Translations under genes and position numbers: made by a program | Part shown: positions 61,398 to 64,000 of the stretch, in pieces | Layout of the letters: each line of letters opens with the position of its first letter | Numbering within the stretch: the first letter of the stretch is position 1 | Notes under the pieces: generated by a model | Databases searched by the model: none | The model's input: only the letters and a program-made list of their open reading frames with translations | Told to the model about the DNA's origin: nothing | Source of the DNA: Amycolatopsis thermoflava N1165 | Lineage (GTDB): Bacteria; Actinomycetota; Actinomycetes; Mycobacteriales; Pseudonocardiaceae | Direction of reading: 5' to 3' | Assembly: GCF_000473265.1 (NCBI RefSeq) | Contig: NZ_KI421511.1 | Span: 2,221,731-2,285,730 of the forward strand | Length of the DNA stretch: 64,000 nt

Positions 61398-62651
61398 ATG
61401 TCCACGACCACCCTCCCCGCCCGCGCCGTGGTGCCCCGCGCGGCCCTGCCCGACGCGCTGGCGGTCGGCGCGCTGGTGCTGGCGCCGAACCTGGCGCAGG
61501 GGCTGTTCGCCCGCAGGCCCGCCGTGGTCCGGGCCGCGGCGGCCGCCGGGGTGGACGGCGCGGCGGTGCGGCACCTGTCGGCGATGGCGCGCCGGAACCC
61601 CCGGCCGGTGCGCGTCGGCGGGACGGTGCTTCTGCTCGACCCGCGCGACGCCGACCGGGTGCTCGAGGGGCCGGTCGACGTCTACGCCGGCGACCCGGAC
61701 CCGAAACACCGGGGCATGGCGCACTTCCAGCCCGGCGCGGTGACGATCTCACGGGGCGAGGCGTGGCGGGAGCGGCGCCGGTTCACGGACGCGGTGCTCG
61801 CGTCGGTGCCCGCCCTCGCGCCGCGCGTGGCGCAGTGCGTCGCGGAGGAGATCACCCGGCTGCCCGCGGTGACCGGGTGGCGGCCGTGGAACCGGGCGTT
61901 CCAGCGGATCGCGCGCCGGGTCGTGCTGGGCGACGAGGCCGCCGGTGACGACGCGCTGTCGGTGACGCTGGAGCGGATGATGGCCGAGGCGAACCGGTTG
62001 CCGCGCCGGCCGTCCCGGCGTCTGCCCGCCTTCCGCGCAAGCGTCGAGGGCCACCTGGAACGAGCCGAGCCGGGCAGCCTGGCCGCGGCGATCGCGGACA
62101 CGCCGGCCGGTCCGGACACCGAGCCGGGCGCGCAGGTGACGCACTGGCTGTTCGCGCTCGGCGACACCCTGGCGGCCAACGCGCTGCGGGCGCTCGCGGT
62201 GCTCGGCCAGCGCCCGGCGGACGCCGAACGCGCCCTGGCGGACGCGGACCACGCGGCGGCGTGCCTGCAGGAGACGATGCGGCTGTGGCCGACCACGCCG
62301 ATGCTGTCCAGGGAGACCCGCGCCGAGGTGGTGTGGGACGACGGGACGGTCCTGCCCGCCGGGACGCGGATCCTGGTGGTGAACACGTTCTTCCACCGCG
62401 ACCCGGCGCGCGTGCCGGACGCGGACGCGTTCGTGCCGGGGCGGTGGCTGGACGGCCCGCCGCCGGGGGTGAACCACTTCAGCCGCGGCCCGCAGCGCTG
62501 CGCCGGGGTGGACCTGGCGCTGCTCACCGGCCGCGAAGCACTGCGCGCGGCGTTGATGCGCACGCTGACCATCCGCACCCCGCGGCTGCCCGCCCAGCCA
62601 CCGATGCCCTACGCGCTGGACTACTTCCGCATCGAAGCCGTCCTCGCCTAG
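61398..62651 (+). CDS. Cytochrome P450
   Basis: 417 residues. Haem-thiolate loop FSRGPQRCAG with Cys368, ExxR in LQETMRLWP, and I-helix FALGDTLAANAL, where the usual acid-alcohol pair is GDT. WxxxR-like AWRERRR at the C-helix is present. The typical bacterial I-helix AGxET is altered, as it can be in P450s that use peroxides rather than oxygen. Divergent from the alpha-dioxygenase gene and so a candidate to act on the same lipid hydroperoxide. No ferredoxin or reductase gene adjoins. ATG 61398 has GGAGGTG before it. Confidence 0.92.
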   Translation: MSTTTLPARAVVPRAALPDALAVGALVLAPNLAQGLFARRPAVVRAAAAAGVDGAAVRHLSAMARRNPRPVRVGGTVLLLDPRDADRVLEGPVDVYAGDPDPKHRGMAHFQPGAVTISRGEAWRERRRFTDAVLASVPALAPRVAQCVAEEITRLPAVTGWRPWNRAFQRIARRVVLGDEAAGDDALSVTLERMMAEANRLPRRPSRRLPAFRASVEGHLERAEPGSLAAAIADTPAGPDTEPGAQVTHWLFALGDTLAANALRALAVLGQRPADAERALADADHAAACLQETMRLWPTTPMLSRETRAEVVWDDGTVLPAGTRILVVNTFFHRDPARVPDADAFVPGRWLDGPPPGVNHFSRGPQRCAGVDLALLTGREALRAALMRTLTIRTPRLPAQPPMPYALDYFRIEAVLA

Positions 62652-62691
62652 CCCGGGTCACCGCCAGGCGGCCCACCGCGCCCCGGCGCTA

Positions 62692-62770
62692 CGTGCCGGG
62701 GCGGTGACTGACCGGCCCGCCACCGGGAGTGAACCACCGCAGCCGCAGCCACCCGCGCTGCGCCGGAGCC
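62692..62770 (+). repeat. Degenerate duplicate of the P450 haem-loop coding region
   Basis: Bases 62692-62770 resemble 62432-62510 (offset 260), the part of the P450 gene encoding the residues before and at the Cys loop, with about a dozen mismatches. The copy follows the P450 stop and has stop codons in the corresponding frame, so it is not expressed as P450. Confidence 0.8.
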
Positions 62771-62843
62771 TGTGCGGGTAGCGGCCCAGCCCGCCGACGG
62801 CCACCACCGGCCGCGCGCCGGCTGCCGGCCCGCCGCAGCCGGC

Positions 62844-62887
62844 TCGCCGCTCGGGCAGCACAACCGATCGCCGCTCGGGCAGCACAA
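62844..62887. repeat. 20-nt direct repeat between P450 and DUF2235 genes
   Basis: TCGCCGCTCGGGCAGCACAA occurs at 62844-62863 and again at 62868-62887, four bases apart. Two exact copies only, so not an array. Together with the P450 fragment it makes up most of the gap 62652-62888. Confidence 0.85.
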
Positions 62888-62888
62888 T

Positions 62889-64000
62889 CTAGAGCCGCGT
62901 CACTGTCAGGCGGACCGCGCCGGAGTTGCGGCCGTAGAAACCCCACGCGTCGTTGGCGAAGGCGTAGAAGTACCCGGGCTCGGTGACCTCGTGGGCGGTG
63001 CCCGCGCCGATCGCGATCCGTTCGTGTTCGGGGTCCGCGCCGGTGCGGTCGCTGTCGTTGGCGACGTAGCCGACGAGGTACAGCCATGGCAGGTCCACCT
63101 CGCGCGGCGCGAGCGGGGCGTGCGCGCCGCGGGCGCGGCGCACGAGCCGGTACAGTCCGACCGCCTCGCCGACCACGCTGCCGGCCAGCCGGCGCGGGCT
63201 CAGCCCGCGCAGCAGCGGGATCCCGCCTGGCCCGCACCAGTCCACGCCGTCCGACCACTGCCCGGCCGCCGTAAACGTGTACCGGCCGGGTTCCAGGTAG
63301 AGCCCGGTGCCGGTCCACAGCTCCTCCGCCGGAACCTCGATCGTCGCCTGCTGGCCGCTGCCCAGGATGCGCGTCCGCCGGTACGGGCCGCCGGTGATCG
63401 GCTGCGCCTGCTGCCGTTCCAGCGCCGACGGGTCCAGCACACCGCCCTGGCCGCCGGGCACGACGGCGGGCACCGCTCGCGGCCGGTAGTGCAGACCGAC
63501 CTCCAGCAGCGGCTGCAGCAGCGGGTCCACCAGCGGCGGCGCGACCCCGAACACGCCGCGGTCGTCGTCGTGCAGCAGCCCGGCCGGGTCCGGCGCGAGG
63601 CCGGCCAGCGCGGGTGGGTGGAAGGCGATGCCCGCGCACTTCGCCGCCTCGTCGGTCATCCACTGCAGCGAGATGTCGCTCAGCCCGGTCTCCCGGTGGC
63701 CGCCGCCGACATCCATGTGGCTGCCCGGGAACCAGCGTTCCGCCATGTCGGTGCTGCCGTTGGGCGTCCACCGCGTCGGGGTGAAGGGCCGTCGCCACTC
63801 GTCCAGCGCCAGCGCGTGCCGCGCGTACGGGATGTGCGGGTTCAGCTCGACGTCGTGGAACTGGTAACGCGAGCCCGGGGTCAGCTCGCTCAGCCCGGCG
63901 AAGTAGCCGGGCACGCCGAGCGCGCCCACGGTGTCCCACACGCCGATGAAGTCGATCGGGATGTTTGCGGCCCGCTCCGGGTCGAAGTGGAACCGCAGGC
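62889..64000 (-). CDS. DUF2235 alpha/beta hydrolase with lectin-like C-terminus (partial)
   Basis: At least 370 residues in the window; the start lies beyond the right edge (the frame continues from the GTG at 63941 to 64000 with IDFIGVWDTVGALG, the DUF2235 core). Family members include Tle1 phospholipases; SHMDVGGGH is part of the same domain. From about 230 residues in, GRYTFTAAGQWSDGVDWCG and a tail AFANDAWGFYGRNSGAVRLTV resemble the LecA/PA-IL galactose-binding fold. Convergent with the P450. If a lipase, it could release fatty acids for the dioxygenase. Confidence 0.82.
   Translation of the reverse strand, partial: LRFHFDPERAANIPIDFIGVWDTVGALGVPGYFAGLSELTPGSRYQFHDVELNPHIPYARHALALDEWRRPFTPTRWTPNGSTDMAERWFPGSHMDVGGGHRETGLSDISLQWMTDEAAKCAGIAFHPPALAGLAPDPAGLLHDDDRGVFGVAPPLVDPLLQPLLEVGLHYRPRAVPAVVPGGQGGVLDPSALERQQAQPITGGPYRRTRILGSGQQATIEVPAEELWTGTGLYLEPGRYTFTAAGQWSDGVDWCGPGGIPLLRGLSPRRLAGSVVGEAVGLYRLVRRARGAHAPLAPREVDLPWLYLVGYVANDSDRTGADPEHERIAIGAGTAHEVTEPGYFYAFANDAWGFYGRNSGAVRLTVTRL

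Noticed and set aside
62844..62887. Repeat pair as a CRISPR array
   Set aside because: Only two 20-base copies four bases apart, no further units and no cas genes.

Overview
The window is high-GC actinobacterial chromosome, most like the Pseudonocardiaceae (Amycolatopsis and relatives). Grounds are strong G/C bias at third codon positions, many GTG starts, ATGA/GTGA-coupled operons, dense TetR/HxlR/IclR-type regulators, a GlnR-less LivJHMGF operon, and a core block (ANTAR regulator, polA, rpsA) resembling mycobacterial gene order. No insertion sequence, phage, CRISPR array or rRNA was seen. One tRNA is present.

Layout. 1-5.4 kb: end of a siroheme synthase/methyltransferase gene, an ankyrin protein, then two divergent operons around one Zur-type box. 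These encode cysteine-poor, zinc-independent ribosomal proteins (S18, S14, L33, L28 leftward; L31, L32 rightward) and two CobW-family proteins: the zinc-starvation ribosome switch. 5.4-10.3 kb: a PLP carbon-carbon lyase of the sphingosine-phosphate lyase type, a GPH/MFS_2 transporter and a secreted neutral ceramidase, together a likely sphingolipid-degrading locus. 10.4-15.7 kb: an LLM flavin enzyme with an MpaB-like oxygenase under a TetR gene, and the aldolase/acylating aldehyde dehydrogenase pair of meta-cleavage pathways under an IclR gene. 15.8-38.8 kb: mostly housekeeping: folP2-like, rpsA, a TetR-controlled YhgE/Pip export operon, an ECF42-type sigma operon with a DGPF protein, polA, livFGMHJ, an ANTAR response regulator and a tRNA-Leu(CAA).

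38.8-53 kb is accessory: small regulator-enzyme pairs (quinone oxidoreductase, EmrB-type exporter, methyltransferase, two epoxide hydrolases with a CGNR regulator, HxlR-tautomerase, TetR-alcohol dehydrogenase, HxlR-exporter). Several have clear paired operators. A patch at 40.0-41.0 kb holds decayed genes.

53.1-62.7 kb is the most unusual part. A tightly coupled leftward run encodes an alpha-dioxygenase/cyclooxygenase-type haem peroxidase with the catalytic Tyr and both haem His residues present, an undescribed 564-residue protein, a DyP-type peroxidase, a catalase-fold haem protein, a soluble-epoxide-hydrolase-type enzyme, an ArsR-ArsC fusion and a VOC protein. A cytochrome P450 is divergent, followed by a DUF2235 hydrolase with a lectin-like tail. 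I read this as a candidate bacterial oxylipin (oxygenated fatty acid) pathway: dioxygenation to hydroperoxide, haem-enzyme rearrangement or reduction, epoxide opening. That reading is inference from family and context.
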